DNA of 64,000 nucleotides from Neurospora tetrasperma FGSC 2508 (Eukaryota; Ascomycota; Sordariomycetes; Sordariales; Sordariaceae). Of this stretch, positions 22,846-34,522 are shown in pieces. How positions within the stretch are numbered: the first letter of the stretch is position 1; every line of letters begins with the position of its first letter. The position numbers were made by a program, and so were the translations under genes. The stretch covers positions 1,319,214-1,383,213 of the forward strand of contig NW_009799104.1 of the NCBI RefSeq assembly GCF_000213175.1, given 5' to 3'. Under the pieces are notes generated by a model. The model was given only the letters and a program-made list of their open reading frames with translations. It ran no database searches and had not been told where the DNA came from.

Positions 22846-25800
22846 GGTGGTGATTTCTTTTGTGTCCGAAGGACTTGCTCCAATTACAATACGGTTATGT
22901 ATTAAGTCGCTGATGAGATGACATTAACTTCTGCCCTAACCCCGAAGATATTGGTGTAAGTGTCGGTCCGTGCCTTATGTTTAGTTGGACCCTGACAATG
23001 TCGGGTATGTCGAGGTTGGCTGGGGCGGTGTGGGGGGGTTCGTCCGAAGAAAGTTGAGACTGAACGGAAAGAGGACTTACAAGGCAGAGGGAGCGGAGCA
23101 GATATTATATGTATGCAAACAAGAAGATTCGCAGTTGTCCACTAAACCAGAAAGAGGGAGAGAAGGAGGAAGTGGAGGAATTGCTAGTGTAAAAGTATGT
23201 GTAGCACCCCGGACTGTTCTCTATTGCCGTATAAGTAGCGATAGAGCCGTAGGTACGTACCTCACTCCGTATAAATCGGACGAACCTTTAGACCGGGAGA
23301 CCTGGAGCGGATGGAAGGGAGGATCTGCTGGCAAAAAAAGAAGAGGTCGAGATCTAGCAGGTCCAGAGATCAGAGGCAACATGTCAGAATGTCGCCGGAC
23401 CGCGGGACTATAAGAGACGACCAGAGATGGAATGCGAAGAACTGGAACCCGGGCCTTTGGAAATCTAAAGGGGAGACGGGGTCCTCGCAGGCTCCGAAGG
23501 TCTGAGAGAGTGGAGCCGTCTACACTTTGTTGGAGGGCCCTTCCCCGTTCCTGGAGTCTTGGGTACCTCGTCTCGAGCGTCACACTGCTACCGATTATAA
23601 GTACCTGGTACAGCTGCCTTGTACTTCTTTTCGTTTCGGGATTTGGGGTTCTCGACACATCTGGAGAAGTGGACGAAAATGGCAGCGACCCCGTTAAGCC
23701 CGTCCGCTCCCGTCCTCCCGTCAATCAGAGAGCCCCGTATACGAGGATAGGTAGAGTGAGTGACCAATGGATATTTACCCTTCTCGTTCGTCATTCTGGG
23801 CTAACAGAGGGCCATGATAGCAAGTGAGCCGCCTGCACAAATGGTGTCGCGAACAAGCAGCAAAGGCAGCCCGCTCAAGTTGCCATGTGGAGTGTGCCCT
23901 GAGGACCACACTACCTACAGAGCTACACTAGAATTACTGCATAGTAGCCCGACCCTACTGAAACGGAGTCGGGCATTTGTTCTAGAGCTTGTTGGCTAGA
24001 AGACTTTAGCGTCCACGGTGATGACGGGAAAATGATTCATACTGACCGAAAATCATTCAACCACTCCCGCCACAGAGATGTCGGGCTTCTTGGCGATGCC
24101 GAGCACCGCTCAATGTAGTGTACTATGCAATAGTTGACTCCCAGCGGCCGCTCCGCTCCGATCCCTTGCGCCGCCGCAGCAACTGGGTGAGGGGACTTGC
24201 TGATCCCCGACATGTCATGTAGTGTATGTAGTGTATAACTTGTCGACGATACATATTGCACCCCATGTTGTTGGAGTGTGAATGGTGGTGACGGGATAGC
24301 CCAAGGTTCCGAATACGTGTAAGTGCTCGTTCTCCACAGTCCTCAGTACCGCAGAGACGCTTCTACACCACACTAAGCGCGTCCATAGGTACCGATGCAC
24401 TAAAATCATATAATTCTGGCGATCCTTCAGATGAGCCAGTGGTGTCAATTAGAATAGGTCGGATTAGAGGCTGTCCGTTGCTGGGCTTGCTGCATTTGAT
24501 CACCAGAGTTTGGCACCCCAATCAGATCGTCTGGACGGACACAATTCGCACCAGCACAGCTATCTGGAACATGGATGCCCTCACCGTCGTGCCCTGCATG
24601 TTGGGTCGGGTCTAGGGCTATCCGAAAGAAAAAAAAAAAAAAAACCGAATCAAGAAGTGGAAGGAGACAGGGAGACGACAAACACTGAAACAGAAACCTG
24701 AAATTCGAACAAATCGGGCCCGTCCAGGTCCCCTCCCTCGCCAGTGCCTGCCCAGTGGGGAGCCCGCTTCGCTGAATGTTTCTTCCTTCACTGGATCCCC
24801 CACGTGCTGGACAACCTAGGTAATCCACTCACAGCGATGGCAATCAACGCCCTTCCTTCAGGTTGGATACCTTGCTCCCGCCAGACACACTTTTTTCCTA
24901 CATACTCAAATTGGATGCCGTCTTCGGGGTCTTTTACCGGTCCGAACCCGCAACATCCTCCAATTACCACAATCAAACATCAGCCTCAGCCGCTATCCCC
25001 GCCAACCCTCGATGTGACGCGTACCTAAAATCTCACCGAAGAACCGCACAGGAATACCTCCATGTCAGACAGGCACTGACAGTTAAGGATCCAGTCGCCC
25101 TTTTCATATGCTAACACCGGGCAGGCATCAAATGGATTTCGGGATTTCGGTGACAAGCACGGACCAGAGCGGGAGCCCAGGCAGTGAGTAACCCCACAAG
25201 GCTTGACAAACTGTTAAAATGGATCTAAGAAAGAACTTGCCCTGTCGCTGCCCGTCGCATCATGAGAATCCGGCATCTGGCACTGCTTGCCTTAAACCGG
25301 GATCCCCCCTCAATACTACCATCTGCCGCCCCGTGGACTCACCGTTACCTTTGGCGGGGATAGGAAACAAGCAGAGGTTATCGCGCACGGAGATTTGCAA
25401 TGTCCCGACACTCTGGCGTGGCCTGGCTGACCGTTTGACTCGAATAAACTTTCTGACCGTTGTTTTCTCTCCCCCGGCACCACAACTTGCGGATGCGCCG
25501 TGATGGTCCACTGGACATGGTGACAGACGGATTCCCCAGTTTCTGCTTAATTCTTGGCGTCACGGGTGTAACGGACCCTCCAGAGGCAGGATCGCAGGGT
25601 CGTTCTCGGGCTGGCGGACTCTACCCTTTTCCGAACGTTGAAGATCTTTAGACAGAGGTTTCTCGGAAACACATACCATTCTCAAGTGTACTTTACGCGG
25701 ACATGTCATCGACTCTCTTCCTATTTCATCATCCGGCGGCAACAGTCTCCTCGTCATCAGCCAGCTCTTCAATCTTTAAAAATCCACAATATCCATGATC

Positions 25801-28800
25801 AGCCAGTCGCCTCCACTAAACTCCCCACAGCTTCTAACCCTATTTCGTTAGGCGTTTTCCCGTTCACTCTTCGTTAGTCTATGTATCAGGGACATGCGAA
25901 GTCTCGCACAGCGATTACGAAACCGAAACCGAAGAACTCCACACCGTTTCCGCACTTTCCCAAGCCTGTCACAAAGTTGTCGATTGCGGCTCACGTTTTT
26001 TTTTTCTTTTTTCGACCCTGGATACGCTGTGTTTCAACGACTTGGCCCTCTCCCCGATGTTCCAGAACGAAAACGTAAAATCTTCCTTCTATCGAAGGCA
26101 GTTTGGCAAAGTGTTCGTATCTCGATGGTTTCAAAACAAATCGAAGCATAGTCCAGCTCTAGATCCAGCTCTAGGTCCGAATACGGATGCGGATAGATTA
26201 TTACACTACAACCAGATGCCTGGAACCGAGTCGACTGCCACGTTTTACACTATAAATGTATTACACACGCAGCACGTTTGCTGATCGAATCGGACGGCTT
26301 GGTGAGATCTTGTTAACCTTTCTACAAGATGATCATCCACTTGGACAGTTCTTTGTGTAGGTAAATCAGCAAAAACCCTTTGCTCATCTTTATAGGCAGT
26401 GCGCCTGCTCCCGGGTTGCACGGTGCCAACCTGACCAGCCGAACCAACAGCTAGCTGTATGAGTGGAAGAAGTTCCTCGATATTACCAACATCAAACGAT
26501 CTATCAGACTTGCCCAGTCAGCACACATCAAGTTCATATCGTCCTTAGGTTGCAAGGTCGCTCCTTGGGCATCTCGCATCTTGAATTCTCTCATTTGTTA
26601 CAGCACCAACGACCCGGTCCAAACCATCAAGATATACTACATAAAGCCGCGGATCCTTCGCCCATGCGCACTGTAGCACGCACACCAGATGATTTGCAGG
26701 ACGTCATACTACATTGTGGTGGTGTGGGTGCTTCATATGTCGCGACACACATCAGAGGATCACGCAAAAACAGTGACGGCTTGCCCACGTTTTGATTGAC
26801 AATCACGTGCGGGGGGTGCTTATATCTTTTCCTGGAGTTTATATTGGATGGATCTCGCTCTTTGCAATGACCGTCTCAGTTGCCCCTCACTTATCCAAAG
26901 AGAGGAAGTCAGTGGCTTGTGCTGGCTAGTGAACAGAATTATTGACCTCGATGGCCGCTTCATAGGTTTCCTCTTCTGCATAGACATGACTTGAGATAAC
27001 CGAGACAGCCACAGACGGTCAGTGATGGCTACCTACTCGGGCATGCATTGCGGACCCGTCAACAGCAGAATAATAGCTTACAAGGTGAAAACAATCATGG
27101 TAAAGTCTCCTTCCTAGAAGATGTGTTGGCACGGCTGGTGCAACAAACCGGCACAGCGTAATAGGTCCAGAAGCATGATGAAGTCGTCCAGTATGGTGAT
27201 TTCTAAAAAGGAGAAGCGGCTCCAAGTAGAATCCACCGGCCTTTATAGATAGTTCTATCAGTATAAGCTCCAGAGAGGAAAAATGATGTACGGCGGTCTA
27301 AGAGCCCTTGCCTCCATTAACAGGAGAATCTGGAGATAGATGCTATGATGCCCGTGTTCACTTCTGTAGGTCAGTAAGCCTGTTTCTACATGCATTGCAT
27401 GTTCTTCTGAGTTGATCCCGACATCTGTGGGAAACATGTCAATGCAAAAGCTGCACTAACATGAATAGCAAGTAGGGACAGGCGCATTTTTCCATCACCC
27501 ATTGGGATATGTACCGTATAGACTCGGGGCATCTGTTTCTAGGTTCCAAGGCCTAACTGGCAGCTACACAATGGCGATTACAGAAATGTAACTGGCGTGC
27601 CTTAGGGTTTGGGTTTTGGAAGAGATTTGCGCAGTCTGAAATGCTTAGCTGAAAACGGATGCCCCGAGTCTATACGGGATAGTGAGAAAAGCAGTTGAGC
27701 ATTGGTAGGATATTGCAGGGCATGGAGGGATGTGGAAGGATTCACAGAAGCGCCATACCTACTCAGTCTCTACTAATGGTTGATTCTGTATCAATCCGAC
27801 GGCTATGATACGTTGTCTACCCATGGGGCAGCAAAAGATTTACAGACAGAGTTTTTCTGTATGAAGAGAATATTGCGGCAAGCCTGCAGCTTCAGTTGAA
27901 CATTGTATTGAGCAAGCAAATGGTCAATATGCAAGGGTCCGAAGTCCATATGTAGGGACAGCCCATATATACTGATGGAATCAACCTCGTGCCGATGGTG
28001 TAGGTATGATGACTATAAAGTGTTGGTTTTGTTTCCGTTTAGTCTTCTTCAAAAGAAGCATCGTGAATGGCTGCTGACGCCCTTGAACTCATTGTTCACT
28101 TGGTGACACACACAACATCTGCATGCTCGCCTTGTGAACATATCTCGGGAGCCATGCCAACAACCTGGTTTGTATCGTCTCGTTAGCCGCCTTAATAGCT
28201 CACCCTATCTTGAGTGTCACCGAGCTACTGTTACCGCCGCGTGGAACAATACTATCACCGAGGGCCGTCGCACGTTGAAGTCTAGGATGCGGGACGAAGA
28301 CTGACTCGTCGATGTTTACCCTGTAAATCACATACTCTTAATATCTTAGTACCCTTGGAGGACAAACTTACGTTTGGATAACCATGAACCGATGTTCATT
28401 TTCTAACCTTGAGTCGTTGTGCTTGCTGACGGAGCTGAACGAAGCGTGACGTGAAAAACTCAGCTAGCTGGGTCTTCGTCGTATCGTATATCTTCTTGAA
28501 AGCGTGACAGAATCGACCTTTCCCAAGCTCTTTCGAATAGATGACTATGGGTTTTTGAAGACAGAACGTGAATGCGAGGAAAGTGTCAGGATGATCAAAA
28601 CAAAGTGTTGGCTCAAGGGTGTTGTTACCGGTCCTATTAGTTGGAGATCGTCCACAGGCTAAAAATGGGTGTATGATTGTTAGTGCTTTATCAACTGGTG
28701 CGTCGAATAACGCCCAACACTAGAGGATCTAGCCATCTCCCCTTGTGGAAGAACACCATCGAGTTACTGTAGGGCTGCTCAATCTCGAGGATTCATTGCT

Positions 28801-30112
28801 CGATGCCTTGATCGAAAAGATGTAAATGCATGACTGTAACACCTGAGAGCAATGGAAGGAGATGACGGCAGTGATGACCTGAATCCTGCTGGCAGATAAG
28901 GTACCTCAACGGAAGGGTTCCATTCCCTCACCGGCAGGCAATCCTATGCCGCACAAACCTACCTGAACGTAACCCTCAGTCTGGACCCCGACCCCGACCT
29001 CATTCAAGCAACGCAAGAAGCAAGCAAATTTTTGGGACTCTCCAGGCAAACTTTATCCATCTGTTTTCTTATCATTCAGTTCAGCTTCCATCTTGATTTG
29101 TTCTCAGCGGGCTCTACCATACGTGATCCCCTCGCTGTACGCTCATCGAGCTGTCGTCATCGGAACGAGCAACGAGAACGACAAGCGACCGTGCTGGCCT
29201 CGGTCTTTTTGTCGTATTGATTGTCAAGCATTTGACATTGTCTACCTCTCTAGCTGGCAGGACGCCCGTCTGTCCGTCATCCCTCCAACTTGGGTAATAG
29301 ACTGATAGATAGGTAAGTAGGTGACCATCGGCATTAGGTCTTTCTCAACTTGCTCCCGTACAAGCACCCGAAACCCCTCCCTCGATTGGAACCTCCCATC
29401 GGACTCCCATCGGACCGGAGATCGCTCCATCTGCCTCAGACCAGAGTCGCTTAGGTTCTCTGCTCCAGGGCGACTGACAGCAAGTTCTCTCGTTGGACGC
29501 CGCCAGGATGAGCGCGCGTGCTGTAGCACCCCATTGGATCTAAACGCACCGACAAGCTCCGCCATCTCCGGCAACGACGGCCCTCTGTCACTGTGCCTTG
29601 CCCTGCTTTCTGCTTCGTTCTCTCCTACCTTACCCTCAAGCTTTTGCATCCCGTCAACTGCCGAGCGCGAAAAATCCCACCTTGGACCCCGAATCCTCGA
29701 TTGCTTTGTACTCTTTCTTTTTTTCAGTTCCGTAGCCCTGCGATCGCTTCCCAATATCTCAACATTATCCTCTTGCCGACCATATCGTCGTGTGGCGCTC
29801 CACCCTGCCGCCGTACACTACCTGGTCCGCCCCGCGCACTGAAGCTTGTTGACATCTGACAACCCAGCAGCCGGGAGCATCGACCTAGCGCACCCACTGC
29901 ACGCGGTTGCCCCTGCTGCTGCTGGCAGGCTTGGCTTTGATTGATCTGCTCCGTCATTCTGATTAGCGGCCCCGCCAGCCGGAACGAATGCACCACCTCT
30001 TTCGACAAGACAACGACGACAGACACAACACACCCATTGTTTCGCGCCATCCTGCTTTGCATCTCTCATCGGCTCCCGGCGGGTCACATTAGCGCCTGTC
30101 GTCAATACCACC
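22846..30112. other. Large gene-free region between divergent cdr4 and the Sip5-like gene (7.3 kb)
   Basis: No gene could be supported on either strand. The first ~1 kb is presumably the cdr4 promoter and leader. A 16-A run lies at 24629-24644 and the words TGTAGTGTA recur near 24115-24235. Between about 27230 and 29030 no frame stays open for 60 codons, although base composition is near neutral. A 164-bp inverted-repeat element lies at 27514-27677. The last ~800 bp are C/T-rich, consistent with the leader of the downstream gene, and carry an unsupported 170-codon frame. Long non-coding transcripts or degraded old sequence are possible. Confidence 0.5.
27514..27677. mobile_element. 164-bp MITE-like element with perfect 20-bp terminal inverted repeats
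   Basis: The left end, CCGTATAGACTCGGGGCATC (27514-27533), is the exact reverse complement of the right end, 27658-27677. Just inside, TGTTTCTAG and the reverse complement of the other side (CGTTTTCAG) are still similar, so an imperfect stem continues. There is no open frame inside. No clear target-site duplication flanks it. It could be a small non-autonomous DNA transposon, or a hairpin-forming structural or regulatory sequence. The inverted repeat is certain; the class is inference. Confidence 0.6.
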
Positions 30113-32754
30113 ATGGGAAACGCAAACACAAAGGAGTCCCGCGGCGATGACAGCGGCCGCCGTGGCCTCCACTCCGCCCTTGACGCCGGTATAGGCTCCT
30201 CGACACAGTCTGGCAGGGAGTCATCTAGGAGGAACCGCAACACCAGACACGATCTCACTGGACTTTTGGGGCGCGCTGCAGGGGGCTCGAGCTCGCACGC
30301 CGATGAGCGCCATGAACGCAAGGAGACAAAGCAGGAGAGGGAGGCCAGGAGGCTGGAGAAGGAGCGCGTCGCCCGGCTACAAGAGCGAGAGCGGAGCATG
30401 AAAGAGGAGCATGTTGACGGTGGCTATCTCGTCACCATGGGAACCTATGTCGGGCCTGAGGACTTTAACAAACAGATCGTCAGGCAGTTGATGGTATGTG
30501 CGCTCAAAGCCATGGTATCAACTCCTATCAAGCATATTCCTAACTCGTATGATCCCTCTAGATTGAGCGTAAACTTGCTCCATTTTGGCGAGGACTAAAC
30601 GACTTCGACGAGAACTGGACCGAGCCTCAAATCATCGCTGCCGCGCGAGGCCTGCCGATTCCCGCTGCCGGCGAAACTCCCCCGGATGAGTTGATCCCAC
30701 GACCGCGCTCACCTGCTTCACCGACCGACGCGAGCTCGAATACCAACCACCTGACAGTCCCGATCGGCGGTCGCAGCCTTTCCACAGCTTCTGAGCATAG
30801 CACATCCAATGCGGGCTCTGCGCTGCCTTCTCCCGGTTCCGGCAAAGGGAGCAGTTCGCCTTTTAAGCCCACGCGAGGAAAGGCTATTGCTGCTGTCTTG
30901 GGAGGAGGATCTTGTCGCAATGGTTCGAGTACAGAAATTGCGCCCCGCGAAATCATGTTACCCAACGACCCCTTTGTCAACGGACAACCCCTCGAAGTTT
31001 TCCTCTACAAGAACGCTACCGAATGTCCGATCTGCTTCTTGACGTACCCTCCATACTTGAACCACACCCGCTGCTGTGACCAGCCCATTTGCAGCGAATG
31101 CTTCGTCCAGATTAAGCGGCCGGATCCGCATTTCCCAGAGGGACACAACGAAAACGATCCGAATAACAATCCTGAGGAGTCCGCGGGGCTCTTGGTGTCT
31201 GAGCCCGCTTGCTGCCCCTACTGCACGCAACCCGACTTTGGCGTCACTTATGAGCCGCCACCATTCCGTCGCGGTTTGACCTATGCCATTTCACCCCTAG
31301 CGCTCGGAAGCACAAGCGCAGCCATGTCGTCCGAAAGTTCAGTCAATTCAGGATCTCTGTCTCCCGGTGTCGCTTCACCAGGTGGCCGTCGTCGCAACCA
31401 GTCATTGTCTGCCAACGCACCGAATGTCGTTCTGACGGATAAAGTCCGGCCAGAATGGGCAACCAAGTTGCAGGCCGCACGAGCACACTTGGCGAGGCGC
31501 GCTGCTGCTGCGACAGCCTTACACACAGCAGCGTTCTTGATGAACAACAACGAGTCTCGTGCGCTTAGGAGTCGCTTCGGGCGTCGGAATACCGGAGGCT
31601 CTGGGTCAGCATCGGCTACTCCTGGTAACGGCGATGAGAATAGGGGTACCGGCCCAGCTACTCCTGCTAATGCTGGTGCTACTGCCAATACAGATCGCGC
31701 CGCCGGTTCTAGTGGCAACGGAAACCGACGTAGCCGGTTGGAAGATCTAGAAGAGATGATGTTCGCCGAGGCCATTCGCTTATCCTTGGCTGCGGAAGAG
31801 GAGCGCAAGAAGAAGGCTGAAAAGGAGGAACAGAAGGAGGCAAAGAAACGCGAAAAGGAACGGGAGAAGGCAGAAAAGAAGGCAGAGAAGGCAGCAGCCA
31901 AAGCCGCAGCGAAACAGGGCGGACCCTATGAGGCAAGCCGCAGTGGGCACAGCTCGGCTAGTGGAAGTAGCCTGAGTCTACCTGGGCTGAGTTTCGGTAG
32001 GAAGCGTGGAAATAGTGCTGCCAGCAACCTCCGAGTCGAAGCCAGCGTAGCCAGCGCTATGGCATCCACAGGTGCCGCCATGACGACGCCAGCAGCTCCC
32101 GGAGCGCTAGCGCCAGATTCGAACACCAAGGACAAGGGTAAAGCCGTTGATAGAAGTGCGGGCGCAGCGAGCAATGACGCTTCTGCTCGGCCCATTCCAT
32201 CTCCCCAGCCGATGGCTGGACCGTCGCATCTTCGCCAGATGAGCAGTGCCTCGTCTGCATCTTCGTCTGCGGTGGAAAGTAACCAGGGCAGCTATGTGCC
32301 ACCCTCTAACCTCCAGGATCCTCGCGGTAGCGGTCTCAGTTTAGGTGGCCGTTCTGGGGTTAGCGAAGACGGCGACGAGCAGGACAGGGACCCAAGCACC
32401 AGCACTGAGCCCATGTTCAACTTTAGAAGTTTGGCTGAGGTAGTTGGCGTAAGCATCGAGGGCGAGCACGCCGGCAAGCGTCTCAGTCAAATTAATGCCG
32501 ACGGGCAAGCAATCGAGGGAGAAGATGAGACGGCAAAGTCTGGTGAAGGTGCTGGCGAGCATGTAGAGCATGTCTTGGATTCGCAGACGACCGGTATTTC
32601 GGAGCAGGACTCGGAGATTAACCCGCAACCTCCCCGGTTAACTATCACGCTCGATTCCCCAGCGACATCGGTCGGGGACGTCAGTACTGCCAGCGACTCG
32701 AAGCATGTCGGCAACGAGACAACTGTGGAGCATGCGACACAGGTCACGCTGTGA
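30113..32754 (+). CDS. sip5: Sip5-like RING-type protein (857 aa)
   Basis: It resembles the fungal Sip5 family, named for the yeast Snf1-interacting protein. Exons are 30113-30493 and 30562-32754, with a 68-nt intron GTATGT...CTCTAG; the join [25 protein letters not shown] is typical of the family. The start MGNANTKES fits N-myristoylation (Gly2, Thr6), as in other Sip5 proteins. A Cys-rich RING-like module spans about residues 281-350 ([28 protein letters not shown] ... [11 protein letters not shown]). A ubiquitin-interacting-motif-like helix [19 protein letters not shown] (about 522-540) leads into a Lys/Glu coiled stretch. The rest is Ser/Gly/Ala-rich and likely disordered. A membrane-tethered ubiquitin-linked adaptor in glucose signalling is plausible, but that function is inferred. 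Confidence 0.88.
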
Positions 32755-33752
32755 TCAGTTACTGGCAGCGAAAACAAGAGAAACACAGAAAACAAGCACA
32801 GAAACACAGGCTAGGAAGAGCACCCGGAATCACAGAAACAGTCCAAACCGCAAGAGACAATAAGCTCTTGGTGTAGGAGTAGGAAGTGCGAAGATTGATC
32901 AAGTTGAGAAGGAAAAAAAGGAAGGAAGGAAGCAAAGAAGGATGTTAGGCGTATGGAAGAGCAACACCATTACCAATACCACCATTGACTCGTCAAGGTT
33001 GTCTGCATGTGCCAGGGAGAAGAAAGAACATCTAGGAGGACCAATTGATTTTGTATATTCCACAACCACCTACTACCAACTTTGTCTTGCCCGCCACTGT
33101 TGTCAAACACATTATCCCTAAGGGTTTTTTTTCGGTTCTTTTCTTAATAGGACAAATTCAACGGCACCCAGAGACGGAGATAATAAGGAGCTTCATGGCT
33201 GCTCATTGACCATTGACGAATTTAGATTCTGGAGTCTTGCCCGTGGTTACCTAACAGGGATGATTTTCTTGCGTTTGGCACTTTGGCGTGGAAGTGGTTA
33301 AGTAGGTTGCCATTGCGTTTTTTTCTCGTTTGAAAACTGGAAGGAAAGTCTATGGATAGGAGAACAGAGAACCATCACGTTCAAGGTAATGAGTGACTCC
33401 AGTCAGTAGGGAAGGATATTCGACCATATCACAGACAACAGCGTACGACAATCAAGATTGTTTGGCTTCGAAGATGTGTGTTTTCGAACATGACAGGAAG
33501 AATGATTCGTCGTCGCACAATGAGTTATATATAATTGACCTAGGCTCGTAAAGTATTATTTTACAGAAACGTGTCGGTATCTTCTCTGTCAAGTACCTAG
33601 TCTGACATGACTTCCTTGTGCAGAACAAGGAAGGAAGGAGTGATGGGCGAGGCAACATTGACACAGTAGAGCCCTGTTTGTTGCTACGATGCGGGGAGCA
33701 TTGTGTAGGGCTTATAAGTGCCATTTCGCAAGTGCTCATACAACAAATAAAA
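32755..33752. other. Intergenic region
   Basis: About 1 kb lies between the Sip5-like stop codon and tRNA-Tyr. It contains 3' UTR-like purine-rich sequence with GGAA repeats near 32915-32935; no gene was recognised. Confidence 0.55.
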
Positions 33753-33841
33753 CCCCTTGTGGTGTAGTTGGATATCACGTTCGGCTGTAATTGTCTAGAT
33801 TGTATACCGAAAGGTCACCGGCTCGATTCCGGTCGAGGGGA
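33753..33841 (+). tRNA. tRNA-Tyr(GUA) with a 15-nt intron
   Basis: The acceptor stem CCCCTTG pairs with CGAGGGG and has discriminator A. The C1-G72 pair is diagnostic of eukaryotic tRNA-Tyr. The anticodon stem TTCGG/CCGAA encloses CT-GTA-A, then an intron at 33791-33805, then A38. The T-arm is CCGGCTCGATTCCGG. An intron one base 3' of the anticodon is universal in eukaryotic tRNA-Tyr. T-runs follow within ten bases as the Pol III stop signal. Confidence 0.93.
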
Positions 33842-34390
33842 ATTTCTTTTTTGGACTTTTTTTCTCTTTCGTTGTGTTACACTTTGGCTGCCGTCATTGC
33901 ACATGTCGACCAGGTATTCTCTCTTTTTTCTCTTTTTTTTTTAAGTGCATTGATCGCCCATGGAATCCAAGCTGCTATCCTGCCATGATCAACTTGTGAT
34001 TTGACTATTCTCAAGTACCAAACAGCGAAACTTATTTCTCGTTACTGTTCCCTCCGAAGTTCTTGTATTTATCATATATGCCGGTACGCCAGATTCCTTC
34101 CTTCCCATTGTCTCTCTTACTCCTGACCTATTGTCCGTTGTCCAGTCCAACTGGTCCCAATCCCCAATCCCCAATCCCCGATCTCCATCTCATACTCGAT
34201 CGCCCCGGCCGGCTTCCCGCTCCCGAGGGCTCGGCGGTTCCGCTTTCAACCACATTTCCACTCCACCACATTTTCCAAATTCCCTCATCAGTTCTTCCAC
34301 CAACCGGTCCACCTTACTCTTTATTCTTTACCCTTTCCTTTATGAGCCATTTTATCATTTCCCCTTCTCAACAACAATAAACATTCAACT
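33842..34390. other. Intergenic region between tRNA-Tyr and tRNA-Met
   Basis: About 550 bp, pyrimidine-rich with several T-runs; no gene was seen. Confidence 0.55.
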
Positions 34391-34522
34391 GGGACCTTGG
34401 CGCAGTTGGCTAGCGCGCAGGTCTCATACTACTCACATGTATGATTTGACTGGGTGACTTACCAACCAAAAAAACAGTTCAGAGTAATCCTGAGGTCGGG
34501 AGTTCGAGCCTCCCAGGTCCCA
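34391..34522 (+). tRNA. Elongator tRNA-Met(CAU) with a 58-nt intron
   Basis: The acceptor stem GGGACCT/AGGTCCC has discriminator A. The D-arm is GCGCAGTTGGCTAGCGC, the anticodon stem CAGGT/TCCTG (with the T31-T39 mismatch typical of eukaryotic elongator Met) and the T-arm CGGGAGTTCGAGCCTCCC. Joining CTCATA to ATCCTGAGG gives the standard anticodon loop. The intron spans 34429-34486; its boundary may slide by a base. The intron contains TATGA, complementary to the TCATA of the anticodon loop, which supports correct pre-tRNA folding. Initiator Met features are absent. A T6 terminator follows. Confidence 0.92.

Noticed and set aside
29321-29842. 173-codon plus-strand frame upstream of the Sip5-like gene
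   Set aside because: Ser/Arg-rich composition of a C/T-rich leader, no motif, and overlapped by an equally long minus-strand frame.
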